A stretch of DNA of 64,000 nt, taken from positions 11,937,984 through 12,001,983 of the forward strand of contig CM054140.1 in assembly GCA_028751875.1 (NCBI GenBank), in the 5' to 3' direction. The stretch's first letter is position 1, and every line of letters begins with the position of its first letter. The DNA comes from Rapana venosa (lineage: Eukaryota > Mollusca > Gastropoda > Neogastropoda > Muricidae). This document shows positions 1 to 13,394 of this stretch, in pieces. The notes beneath the pieces are model-generated. The model was not told the DNA's origin, made no database searches, and worked only from the letters and a program-made list of their open reading frames with translations. A program made the translations under genes and the position numbers.

Positions 1-45
1 TAATCCATTATCCTCGATATAAAAGAATAAATAAATAAATAAATC
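1..45 (+). repeat. SINE-A, 3' tail only
   Basis: The first 45 bases match the 3' end of the SINE family called SINE-A here (full-length copy at 24,367-24,703): an ATTATCCTCGATATAAAAG tail followed by (AATA)n. The rest of the element lies upstream of the window. A CT-rich low-complexity run follows (45-93). Confidence 0.7.
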
Positions 46-383
46 CCTCTCTCTGTCTCTCCCTCTCCCCTCTCTCTCCCTCTCTCTCCTCTGCACAAGC
101 ATTTAAAAAAGAAAACTTTGTCTGACTATACACTTTTTATTACTCTCTCATACACTTTTAAGTCACTTGTCTTGAACTAATACATACTTTATCACAAAAA
201 CTCTTTAGATTTGAAATTAATTATGAGTAATTGAAACAGTGTGAGGCATTGTATCTGCTATGTATTTTCCACACCCTCAAGGATACAATATGTGTGATAA
301 ATTTAACATTACAGTTTTTGATAACTTATGGTGTATTGGACAGTTGCTGGTGAACTGGTTTGCTGTTTTTTGTTCCCTTGTAG

Positions 384-452
384 AGGCAGAGTCCAGATTG
401 CTGCCCCATGATTTCCAAAGCCATCATTGTGGCTCCCAGCAGCTTGGTCAAG
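384..452 (+). CDS. RAD54L: RAD54L exon (first in window)
   Basis: Acceptor TTGTAG and donor GTAAAC. It encodes 23 codons from RQSPDCCP to [10 protein letters not shown] (motif Ia region), phase 0 at both ends. Confidence 0.93.
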
Positions 453-1631
453 GTAAACCATGTTGTTGTTGTGCGTTCCCCAGCTTTACACTCTGGGGGT
501 CACCCAGAATGTGCACTCTGACTCACTCATCCCACCTGGGAATCACTGTGCGATAAGAAGCACACCGGATGGAAGTTTGCGTGTATGACTAATTTCAAGT
601 ACCTCGCCAAATAGGCAGCCATACTCCGACTTCAGAGGATTTTTTTCTTCTTTAAAAGAAGAGTGCAGGTTGTTATGTTAAGAGCTTGTCATGGCTGAAG
701 GCAATCTCAACACAACATTTTACAACATTTTAGTGTAGGCCTTGGCAATTAGCTGGCATCAATAACTGATACAGCTTTTGGCCTGGGCCAGAAGGTAAAC
801 CATCATTTACTGACTTTTCTGTCTTGTCATGTATTGGTGGTGATGGAATAGATCAGTGGACAGAACGCTGTCTCTTTCCTAGCTAGGGTTAAGCAGCGTT
901 GAGCATGGTAGCCTTTCAGATAGGTGACCATTCTGGCACCTCGGTTTCAGTAGTCTCCCAGTTCACCCAGCTTTAAATGGGTACTTGCCCTCTTTAGGGA
1001 CAGGGAAGATAAAACGATGAGGAAGAGGAGGTGGGCACTGGCCTCAAGACAGTGGCCCCTGGAGAATCTGAGGTCTCTGACACATTGCTCCCTAACAACT
1101 GTGTAGGTTATGGGAATGCCTTCATGTATTGGCATTTTCTCTTAAAATCATTTCTGTATACACACCTTTGTTATTACTTGTGAATTTTAAAATTTTTTAA
1201 AAAAGAAATGCAGTCATCTTTTTGAAAAAAAATATCACTCTACATGCATGTTTCTCCAGTGTTTTCAGATTAATTCTCCAGTATTCATGATTAACATGAA
1301 AAATTAATGTTTGGGTCATTGGAAATAATCAGACAAGGTAGGGGAGATAATGAAGAATGGGGTATGTGTGAGTTTGGACAGGTTTGTTGTTTGATATCCA
1401 TGATCATAACTCAACACTGACATGGAATTTTTGTAAAGTAAAACAAATAAGATTAACCCCCAATTTTTAATTTTAAAAAAAAGATGATAGAGTGAATGAG
1501 CGCAAGGAAATACTAAAATTCTGATGGATTATCATATGTAAGTGTAGCAGAACTTATCTTGTGGCTGTTTCAAAGATACATCATTTAAAGAACAGACATG
1601 AGCATAATAAAACCAGTGTTAGACTTAAAAG

Positions 1632-1662
<31 letters not shown>

Positions 1663-4600
1663 AGGTATGTACATGATCAAACTTTCATGAGTATGAATGC
1701 TTGCTTCAGCCTTGATATACATTTTTTTTAACTTGCTCAAATTGAAAGGCATTTAGACAGTGTGTGGTATATTTTTCATCATCTGAATCACCCCTTATTT
1801 CTGTCCCTGATCAGAACTGGTACAATGAAATCGGCAAGTGGTTAGGAACCAGAATCAACGCCTTAGCCATTGACTCCGGCACCAAAAGTGAAATTGATAG
1901 GAATCTGGGTAAGTTCTTTTTGTTTGTTCTCGCAGTTAAAACTTTCCTCATTGTTTCAATGAGATTTGCTCAACTGTAAAGGGCCTTTAGATGCTGAGGT
2001 ACATGCTGATATATGCCAGTGAAGCTGAGCCTATAGTCACACTTGGAGAGGAGGGGAGAGGAATGTCTTAGTATTAACGAGATCAACATATTTGAAAAAA
2101 TATTCTCCAAAGTTGTTTTTTTCATTCCTTGCTTGATGTAGCTGGCACTCTAGCACAGACGCATGCACTGAAGCAGATACAGCAGTGCTTCTGAGATGAG
2201 TATATTTTTCCTTCTCATACCTGGCACTTGAAAAGGTATGAATTGAAAAGACTACGCCACACGAGCTAGATGTTTTGCCTCCAGTGTGACCAGGTTCAGC
2301 CACATTCCATCCTTTCTGTGCAGACTTCTTCATGATGCAGCAGGGGCGGAGGATCTGCAACCCTGTGCTGATCATTTCGTACGAGACCTTCCGCCTGCAT
2401 GCTTCAGTACTGCACAAGGGAGCTGTGGGCCTTGTTATATGTGATGAGGTAATGTTGTGTACATGGGTGATGAGGTAATTCTGTTTACATGGGTGATGAG
2501 GTAATGCTGTTTACATGGGTGATGAGGTAATTCTGTTTACATGGGTGATGAGGTAATGCTGTTTACATGGATGATGAGGTAATCTTGTTTACATGGGTGA
2601 TGAGGTAATGTTTACATGGGTGATGAGGTAATGTGTACATGGGTGATGAGGTAATGCTGTTTACATGGGTGATGAGGTAATGTTGTGTACATGGGTGATG
2701 AGGTAATGTTGTTTACATGGGTGATGAGGTAATGCTGTTTACATGGGCGATGAGGTAATGTTTACATGGGTGATGAGGTAATGTTGCGTACATGGGTGAT
2801 GAGGTAATGTTGTTTACATGGGTGATGAGGTAATGTGTACATGGGTGATGAGGTAATGTTGTGTACATGGGTGACGAGGTAATGTTGTGTACATGGGTGA
2901 TGAGGTAATGCTGTTTACATGGGTGATGGGGTAATGTTGTGTACATGGGTGATGAGGTGATGCTGTTTACATGGGTGATGAGGTGATGTTGTTTACATGG
3001 GTGATGAGGTGATGCTGTTTACATGGGTGATGAGGTAATGCTGTTTACATGGGTGATGAGGTAATGTTTACATGGGTGATGAGGTAATGCTGTTTACATG
3101 GGTGATGAGGTAATGTTTACATGGGTGATGAGGTAATGTTGTTTACATGTGCGATGAGGTAATGTTGTTTACATGTGTGATGAGGTAATGTTGTTTACAT
3201 GTGTGATGAGGTAATGTTGTTTACATGTGTGATGAGGTAATGTTGTTTACATGTGTGATGAGGTAATGTTGTTTACATATGTGATGAGGTAATGTTGTTT
3301 TCATATGTGATGAGGTAATGTTGTTTTCATATGTGACGAGCTAATGTTGTTAATACTGGAATCTGGGCAAGGGGTTGGGAGCTCAAACAAAAAAACATGA
3401 ATATAATAATAATAATAATAAATGGAATTAATATAGCGCTATATCTTGTAAAAAACAACAACAAATCAAAGCGCTTGCGTCCATTCCACTCGTACACATG
3501 CAACCAATAATGATTAATAGTTTAAAAAGTTCAAATACACACAAACACACACGCACACGCACACGCACACACACACACACACACAGGTTATATACTTCAG
3601 CAGGGTGATGAGAATTTAGGCCACTGAAGGCAAGGATAGATAATTAGGAGATGAAACTGTAGGGGGAGGTCTTAGGTTTGAAATAGGTATGTCTTGAGGC
3701 TGGATTTAAAAGTGTTGTTAGTAGGCTTTTCGCGAAGGGAGAGAGGGAGGTCATTCCAGATCACTGGACCAGAAACAGAGAAAGAGCAACGGCCAACGGT
3801 GGACTGGTTGAATCTAGGTATTTGTAAGCACAGGGTATCTGCAGCAGAGCGGAGGGAACAAGAAGGAGTGTACAGGTGAAGACATTCACAGAGGTAGGAA
3901 GGTGCTGTTTTATGGAGACATTTGTAACAGAGGGTACAGATCTTGTACTTTACTCTCTGTGGCACAGGCAACCAGTGGAGAGATCGCAAGAGAGGAGTAG
4001 TATGCTCAGATTTTTTCTTTTTGAGAACAAGTCAAGCAACAGAGTTTTGAATTCGTTGAAGGGAGTAGATAGATGATGCTGGCAGACCAGCCAAAAGAGA
4101 ATTGCAATAGTCCAGACGTGAAAGAATGAGAGATGTGACAAGTTTGGATGTTGCATCAGTGGACAGGTACTTTCGAATTGCACTAATACGCCGTAATTGA
4201 TAGTAGCATGACTGACAGGTGTGGGTGATGAATTTTTGCATAGAAAGCGTGTTGTCGATAACAACGCCAAGATACTTGACTGTGGTGGATAGAGGAACTG
4301 TTATATTGCCAAATTCTATTGAAGCTGTTGTCATGGACGAGAGTTTGTGTTTGGTTCCTACAATCATGGCTTCCGTTTTATCTGCGTTTAGCTGTAATTT
4401 GTTTTGTATCATCCAGTTTTGAATATCTTGGAGGCAGTGTGACATATTTGTCAAGAGAGAAGGCAGATTTTCAGGAGTATCACTGCTTTGAATCTGAGAG
4501 TCATCAGCATAGAAATGATGGTTGATCTGGTGATGATTTATTATATGTGACAGTGGAGCAGTGTAGAGAGTGAAAAGAACAGGGCCCAGAACGGATCCCT

Positions 4601-7600
4601 GCGGGACTCCGCATTCCAGTTTGGCAGGTATTGATTGAATCTTGTTTATTGCAACTGTCTGGAATCGGTCTGTGAGGTATGAGCGAAACCAGGTGATGGC
4701 TGCCCCTTTAATACCGAACGTTTTTTGGAGACGGGCGAGAAGAATAGAGTGATCTATAGTGTCAAATGCTGCAGATAAGTCGAGAAGAGTGAGAAGAGAG
4801 ATTTTCCCTGAGTCGGAAGCGTGTAGAAGCATGTTTAACAAATGGACTAGGGTGGTTTCAGTGCTGTGGTTGACGCGATAGGCAGACTGAAATGCGGGAA
4901 GGAGACTATTTGAATGAAGATGGCTGTTGAGTTGTTTCAGAACGACTTTTTCAAGGACCTTGGAGATGAAAGGTAGGTTAGAAACAGGCCTGTAATTCTT
5001 CAGAATGTTAGGGTCGAGGTCGTGCTTTTTGAGTAGAGGTGTAATAATTGCAGTTTTAAGAGCTGATGGAAACATTCCTGAAAGAAGAGATGAGTTTACT
5101 ATTTTTGTGATAGTTGGTATCAGCTGCGGAAGGCACTGTTTGAAAAGAGAAGCAGGTACAGGATCGAGATCACATGATTTTATGGTCATTTCATTTAAAA
5201 TGTTCCGGATTTCTTCGTCGCTTGTTGGCTGAAAGGAAAGGAGAGGAGTGCCAGTGAATTGGGGATCAGGAGGTACAGGTTGGAAAGGAGCCTGATCCAG
5301 TCTGGAGCGAATGTTACGGACTTTGTCAGAGAAGAACGAGGAAAATATATCAGGAAGTTCAGAGTGACTGTGGATAGTAGGCAGAGGACTTGTCTTTGCA
5401 GATCCAAGAAGAGTTGAGGTGAGGGAAAAAAGAGATATGAGATTTTTGCTGTTAGACAGATTTTTGTAATCAGAAATACTGTAAAGGATGGAATTAAAAA
5501 TATGTGTATACTGATCTGGTATGCTTTCTTTTATTTGTTGGTTTTTTGTTGTTGTTCTTTATATACTAATCATCTTCTTCCTTCTTCTTTTCGATGCCTT
5601 ATTGTTTTACACCAAGAGACCAGTTCGCCTAAGGAATGTAGCAGTCGTCTGTAGGGCATCCACCGGCCCGTACAGTTTTTCTTCTAGGGGTAATGGGTTC
5701 GGCCACATTTCCTCTCTCAGCTGCCTGAAGGCCCTGCAGTCCTGCAGGATGTGGCTAGTGTCTTGCTCAGCTTCCCCACATGAGCACATGGGGGAGGGTA
5801 CCACTTTCATCTTCCTGTGCAGATGTTGGTTCAGCCTGCAGTGGCCTGTTCTTAATCGGAAGATGGTCACCTGGTCTTGTCTGGTGAGGCTGTGGTAGCT
5901 GTCTGGTGGTGGCGTTTTCCTGTAGAGAGCCTTAATGATGGTCTTGCTCTCTGCAAGGCAGACAGGGTTTTCGGGCTGTTCATCTCGGGCGCCTATCTTG
6001 GCCATTCTGTCAGCTTGCTCATTGCCCTCGATGCCACAGTGTGAGGGGATCCACTGCAGCACGGTGCGAAGACACTGGATGTTATGTAGTGCCATCTCTA
6101 GTTGTGGAAGCTGGCCGCTGTTGAAGGCTTGCAGCACAGACAGAGCGTCGGTCAGAAAGACGACCTGGGTGTTGTGATCCACTCTGCTGCGGATGGTGTT
6201 TGCTGCAAGGATGATCGCTTCCACTTCGGCCTTGTAGTTGGTGCAGTAGACGCCGGTTGCTATTGACCGAGTCTGCCATTCTCTGCTGGGATACCAGATG
6301 TAGGCCCCAGCTCCTCCACATCTGGTGGCATCTGTTGCAGAGCCGTCTGTGTAGACGTGGAGCCATGCCTCATGAGGGTATTGATCTTCTATCATGGCTG
6401 CTGTCAGAGTTCTTTTGACAATGTCGCCCTGTTCAGTTTTCTTCGTGATTCCTGGAACTGTCATTCTGACTGTCACTTTTCCTGTCCTTTCTTGCCATGG
6501 AGGATCATCAAGGGAGAAGGTGATGGGCTGTACTGCTGGCAGTTTGTCTTGGTGCTCTCTCTGCAGTGCACGAGCTTCGACTGCAAAACTGGAGCGGTTT
6601 AGTCTTCCAGAGGACAGCTTCTCCAGTCTTGTGCTCATTGGATGGTCTTTGGTGCACTGGTACTTGGTAGCCTGTTGCAGCGTCTTCTGTTTCCTTCTGG
6701 TGATGAGAGGAGCTATGCCAGTCACCTGCTCCATCTTCTCTATGGGGGTGGATTTCATCGCGCCTGTGATGATTCTCAAGGCTTGGTTCTGTACCTTGTC
6801 CAGGGTGTCCCGATGTGTCTTGGCAGCTGTCATCCAAGAGTTTGATCCGTACTCAAGATGGGGTCGTACAGTGCCCTGGTAGACTGATTTCAGGATGTGT
6901 TCATTGGCTCCCCACTGTGTCCCTGCAAGTTTGCGCATGATGTTGAGCTTACGCCTTGCTTTTCCTTCTGCCTGGGTGATGTGTTGTTTCCAGGTCAGCT
7001 TCTTGTCATATGTGACCCCAAGGTATGTCTGTTGGTCTTCCATCTTGAGGGTCGTGTTGCCATGGGTGAGGCGTCCAGGGCTTGCTTTTGGTGAGAGCGT
7101 AAAGAGGGTGCCTGTGGTCTTGTCCCGGTTAATGGACACACACCACTTGTCAGCCCATGCGGAAACTTTATCCAGGGCCATCTGCATGCGGTAGTTTGCT
7201 GTTGAAGCGTACTCCTCCGTGCACCAGAGCACCAGGTCGTCTGCATAAAGCGCTGCGAGGACTCCCTTGGGAAGCTCTGACACAATATCGTTAATGAAGT
7301 GCACGAACAGGGTTGGTGAGAGTACTCCTCCCTGAGGTACTCCTTGCCGCAGGAGTACCTTCCGGCCACAGCGGCAGTCCACCATCACTGTGGCTCGTCG
7401 GTTGTGAAGGTAGGATTTTGTCCACTGGTACATATTGCCGGTAATGCCACTGCGTAGGAGCTTCACAAGGAGTTCATCTTTCCAGACCTTGTCGAAGGCC
7501 TTCTGTAGATCTATGAAGATTGCCAGGGTCATCTTCTTGGCCTGAAAAGCATTCTCTATAACTTGAGTAAGATGAGTTGTTTTGTACTGACGGAATCCGG

Positions 7601-10055
7601 CTTGTTCAGGGACTAGGATGCTTTCAGTCTCCAGGTAGAGTTGCAGGCGCAGGTTGACGATGCGCTCCATGGTCTTACAGAGGCAACTCGTGAGGCTGAT
7701 TGGGCGATAGCTGATGGCCTTGCTCTTGTTCTTGCCCTTCTTCAGTACTGGGATCATGATGGCCTCTTTCCAACATTGGGGGACCTGACCACTGTTCCAG
7801 CTCAAGTTGAAGATGTCCAAGAGCTTCTGGAGAGCAGTGTTGCCTTGGTGTTGTATCATCTCGTTGGTGATGTTGTCAGGTCCTGGTGACTTCTTCTTCT
7901 TCAGTTTCTTGATGGCTTTTAGGAGTTCTGGCATGGTGATCTTGTGTTCCATTGCCTCATGACCCTGTTCACAGTTCTTTCTCCTGTCTCTTTCTTCCTT
8001 TCTCACTTCTTTCTGTAGGTTTTGTGGGATGTTGTTATTGCTTTCTTTGGCGTACTTCTTGGCAAAGGTGTTGGCTGCCCTCTTTCCCGTCAGAGTTCTG
8101 CCGTCTTCTTCTAGTGTGATCTGCCCCTTTGTACCTTCATCGTTCAGGGCCTGTGTTAGTCTCCAGAGCTTAGTTGTGTCTTTTTCCATGTTGAGGCTTG
8201 ATGTTTTCTCTCTCCAGCTCCGTCTCTTGCTTTCTAGTTTAGTTCTCAGGTATTTTGCCGTGCTCTCTTGGAGTCTGATGTGGTTCTCCTGATTCGGGTT
8301 GTTCTCTACTTCTTCTCTTGCTTCGGTGACTGCATCGTGTGCCTGTTGAAGCTGGTCCGTCCAGTATGGGGTGTAGTCTTTTCTTGCTCCCCTTGGTATG
8401 CATTCCCTGGCTGCATGAAGGATGCTTTTGTTGAATTCCTTCACTACGTTGTTGATGTTTCGTCCCTCTACTTGAATGTTGTTAGTCAGTTCATTTGTCC
8501 TGATGGCAAAGAGTCCCCATTTGGCCTTCTTATAGTTCCATCTTGGTTGAGGTCTGTGCCCTGTTTCTGCTTCTCCACTGATTGTGAGGATGACGGGGCG
8601 GTGGTCACTTCCCCCGAGCTGATCTTGGACTGTTCTCCCGATCCTCTGGTGGATGTCATCAGTGCAGAGAGCCAGGTCCGGGGTGGTGGTGGTCTTCCAG
8701 CGGCGCGAGTAGAAGGTAGGAGGGTCGGTGGGGTCGTTGACGAGGATTAGGCGGTGTTCATCCTGCCATGCCTCTACTTCTTCTCGTCGCTTGTCAAGGT
8801 GGTTGTATCCCCAACTCTGGGACCTGCTGTTGAAGTCGCCAGTGATGAGGAAGCTGTTGTCTGGGACCTGGATGGTATCTAGGGCTAGATTCTTATCATC
8901 AGGGCAGTAGTAGTTGACGACAGTGAAGCTACTGTCCTTGGTGGTGATCTTCACTGTCTGGTACTCTGCTTCCTCCATGTACGTCTTTGTTTCACTAGCG
9001 TTCAGGTTGTTCCTCACTAGTGTCAGTACTCCACCTTTTCTTCTACCCTGTCGATCACTGCGAAACACCTGATAGCCGCGGATCTTTAGTGGCTCTTGCA
9101 GGTGTGTCTCTTGTATACAACACACGTGGATGTTGTTAGCGTGTAGGAAGTGTTGGAGCTCTGTTGTCTTGTTGCTGACCCCTTCAGCGTTCCACTGCAT
9201 GATGTTGATGGTAGGGGTCTCCTTGGTCTTGCTTGGCTTGCGGCCAGTCACATGTCCTCCCCGTCCCCTGGCTCCACAGGACGATGAAGGGACCTCCAGT
9301 CGCTTGGGTGGACTCCGTTGAGGCGCGGAGCCCGGCACTGCACCTGCCTGGCGGATCCCCACAGGGCGAGCACCATTCCTGTTAATCTGATCTCGAAGTG
9401 TCATTATGGCGATAGTTGCATGGTGATGTGGTTGTCTCGGGAGCGCCGCTAGGCCCATCACCTCTGACTTCAGCTCCCTTGTCCACCTTAGTCGCCTTTT
9501 ACGACATGCCTGGTTGGATGGCAGAGGCCCTATTCTTGCAATGTTCGCTTTGCAAGCATACCCCGGGAACCTCACGGGGGATATACTAATCATGAACTCT
9601 AAAGTAAGAAAATGCTAGTATATGTGTTGAAAAACAAACTTCACAGGTAGAGAAATACTCAACTATAGCAACACCCTGACAAAAGAGAGAAAGGTCTCAA
9701 GATCAGTTTCATTGTTTAAAAGCAAGTTCCCAAATGTGAACACATACATGTATAGATACTCCCGTATGCACATAAAATCTCATTTCATTGTTTGACAAAG
9801 ATCTGGCCATCATGCTTAAGAAAGGGATGGAAAAATAAAAACACATGCCAAATGGTTTTGTGCTTAGACATCATCTTTGAACATGGAATGTGTGGACCTT
9901 CATTGTAAGAAACTGGTCATGATCGGTGGTCTAGAGGTAATGCGTCTGTCTAAAAAGCGAAAAGTCCAGGTCAGAAGTGTGTGGTCGTTCGAATCCCGTT
10001 TGGGCCCTAAACTTTTCCCCCATCCATTAGACCATGAGTGGTGGTCTGGGCGCTA

Positions 10056-10086
<31 letters not shown>

Positions 10087-13000
10087 CGTGTGTTACACAA
10101 AATTATTCAGTGCACGTAACAGAGCACGTAAGAGAGTTGTCCCTGGCAAAATTCTTAGAAAAAAGCCACTCTGATAGGGTAACAAATACAGTTGCAGACC
10201 AAAAAAAAAAAAAAAAAGGGTGGCGCTGCTCTTGTGGTGATGTGCTCTCCCCGGGAAGAGCAGCCCGAATTTCACACAGAGAAATCTTGTGACTTAAAGT
10301 GGTATAAATAAATAAATCCCAGTAAATATCACACTTTTCACTAAGGAGCAACCCCCCCCCCAAAAAAAAAAAGCAGTGGTATATTTTTTTTCTTTCCACA
10401 GCTAGAGCTCTGAGGTTCACAGATGGTGATATTTTGCGTATGCCACTGTTTTTGCCCACCTTGAAGGTAGCCACATTCTGACTTCAGGAATCGTAGACTG
10501 TGTGCTGGGTATATTCCTGTTTCCATAACCCACCAAATGCTGTCAATTATGGGATCTTTAACATGCATATTCGATCATCTGCATATGTATAATTTATACA
10601 TGAAGGGAATTTTAGGCACTTGCAGGTCCGCACTTGGAGTTGGCCTGGGAGATTGTAAAAATCTCTAGCCTTAGTTCACCAGACACGGCCGAGATTTGCA
10701 CCCACAACTTCATGACCCATGGGACTGAAGTCAAAGAGTCCTAACCACTCGGCCAAGCCCTCAGTCAGTGGTAGATAAAGCACAGGAGTCACTTACAGAA
10801 CCGCTGAATGACTCGGAAAACTGATGTTAGAATGGAGCAGGCTGTCATGTATGTATAAAGCAACATGTATAGAAGAACCTCTGCTTGCTGACACTTCTAT
10901 GTCGTGTGGTGTGTCAGGGTCACCGGCTGAAGAACTCAGAGAACCAGACATACCAGGCCCTGGTGAGCCTGAAGGCAGAGCGCCGTGTCCTGCTGTCTGG
11001 CACCCCCATCCAGAACGACCTCCTGGAGTATTTCAGCCTCCTCCACTTCGTCAACAGAGGCATTCTGGGTACGTAGACAGCTGCAGTACCGCCTCAGTCC
11101 AGGATTTTTGTTATTTTGTTGCATTCTTTTCTTGTGTGTGTGTGTGCATTTTATTATATGGTGTGGTATGGTATGGCATTCTGCTGTATGGACTGGTTTA
11201 GCATTGCATTGTATTGTATCACTGACATGTATGGTAGGTTTCTCTGTGTGAAATGCGGCCTTCTTTTCTTAGGGAGAGCAGGTTGCCACAGGTGTAGTGT
11301 GCACCTGTTGTTTGTTCAATTTTAACAAATCTTTTTCTTTCTGCGTGTTCATTTTTTCCCCTCCTTTGAGGGTGGTTTTTCTTTTTAGAATTTTGTGGAG
11401 GGAGTAGGCAGTTCTGTTATTGTGTTGGGTTTTTTTTTTTAATGCATGTTTTTATTCCCATTCTTGATTGACCCAACATCTATTTTCCTTTTTTTATAAC
11501 TGATTCATATCCAACCCCAGCTGTAGAGAAATATGTGCACCACATACTTCAGTTCAAGCCTCAAGAAACATGTTGTTGTGTACGTTACACAAACTTTATT
11601 CATCATATTGTTAAAGCTGTATAACATCCACCGTTCAAAATCGAGTCCTTCGGATGAGACTCTAAGTAAGTAAGCCCAGGCCCCATGTGCAGAATGTGTT
11701 GCGCACATGTTAAAACCTGTTCCTCATTTCACAAGAGCATGCCAGTTGTGCTGGTGGGAATCGGATGTCAAAATTTACTAAACTTCATACATACAGGGGC
11801 TGGATGTAAAAAAATTTTTTTTAATTTAAATAAAAAGCACATGAGCACTTATTCTATTATCCTTAGATAAAAAGAATGATTTTTTTAAAAACACATGTTT
11901 AAAAGTTTTGTAGGAGAGACATGTTTTACATTTTTTTGGATTCCATGTTTTTTGTGTATGGCTCAGATCAGAAGTAAAGTCTTGGAGTCTGGTCTAGTTA
12001 TAAGTACAATCCATGTTGATAATGTGTTTGTTGTCAACGTTATGTCTTCTGATTCATCCAGGCACAGCGCAGGAATTCAAGCGCCGGTTCGAAACCCCAA
12101 TCCTGCGAGGTCGTGATGCAGACGCCACTGACGAGGATCATAAAAAAGGGGAGGAAAAGCTGCAGGAGGTTTGTCACATCATGATTTGTCTGATCTTGTG
12201 AAAACTCGTTGTCAGAACAGAGGAAAAGAAGACATTAGAATGTATGTTCGTATTGAGTATACATTAGTATGTCTCTGCATTGTTGACAAAATATCCATGG
12301 CTCAATTTACAAACTAGATCATGGTAGCTCACCCCTGTCATGAAGAAAAATATTCGGAAAAAGGAATGTAAAACAACCACGTCAACCACTAAACAAGGAC
12401 AGCAGCAAGAGTACAGTTAATAGACAAAAGAAAAAGAAAGGAACAGAAAACAGAGACAAACTGCATATGGGTTTCAAGATGCATCCTTGTACATGGGGGT
12501 CTGTGTGTCAGTGAAAAGAGCTGGATTGGTTTGTATGATATTTGGTACATTTGTGACCAGATAATTTTTCAAAAACCTTCTAATTTCTTATTACTTTTAA
12601 TTAGGGGTTGGGATAGCTCAGTGGTCAGAGCACTCGCTTTCCCCCAGACAAGATTAAGCAGCATTGAGCATGGTTACCAGTTGGATGGGTGACCATTTGC
12701 GCACTTTGGTTTCAGTACAGTCCCCCATTTCACCCAGCTGTAATTGGGTACCTGCCTCCTTAGGGTCAGGGAAGGTAAAGCAGCGAGGGAGAGGAGATAG
12801 ATGCCACCCTCAATATGCTGGCCCCTAGAGAAGCTGAGATCTCTGATGCCTCACTCCCCTATGAGCACATAGGTAATGGGACACCTTTTCCTTACATTTG
12901 ATTACATTGTAACTCTGTGTGTGTGTACAGCTGCTGGGGGTGGTGAACCGGTGCATCATTCGTCGCACACAGGCCTTGCTGGTGAAATACCTGCCTGTCA

Positions 13001-13360
13001 AAGGTAATCCTGCAAGAGGGGTGGCACTCTGCAGATCAAATCAAATGAAAAATATCTGTAATGAGTAAGAAAAAATTCACAATCATTCAGGTAGCTCATA
13101 TCTCATGTCACACTTTTATTACACACTTATATATGTAGGTAAGTTATTGATGTCTGTACAAATAGCACATACATGAAAATTCTCTTCGTTGCATGCACAC
13201 ACAAACACACACACACACACAAACACATCAGTGGTCTAGAAGTAACGTGCCTGCCTAGAAAGTGAAAAGTCCAGGTCGGAAGTGTGCGGTGGTTTGAATC
13301 CTGTTTGGGCCCGAAACTTTCCCCCCATCTTTTAGACCTTGAGTGGTGGCCTGGGTGCTA

Positions 13361-13394
<34 letters not shown>

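Noticed and set aside
260..556. A 98-codon open frame covering RAD54L exon 1
   Set aside because: It is in a different frame from the conserved RQSPDCCP...PSSLVK reading and runs through the splice sites.
2441..3352. CRISPR-like regular repeat array
   Set aside because: Units are contiguous with no unique spacers, in a eukaryotic intron; it is a minisatellite.
3950..4040. A frameshift in the first L2 copy
   Set aside because: The upstream and downstream parts are in the same frame; a single TGA explains the break.
5521..9321. Many + strand open frames across the LINE
   Set aside because: They are antisense shadows of the intact LINE coding sequence.
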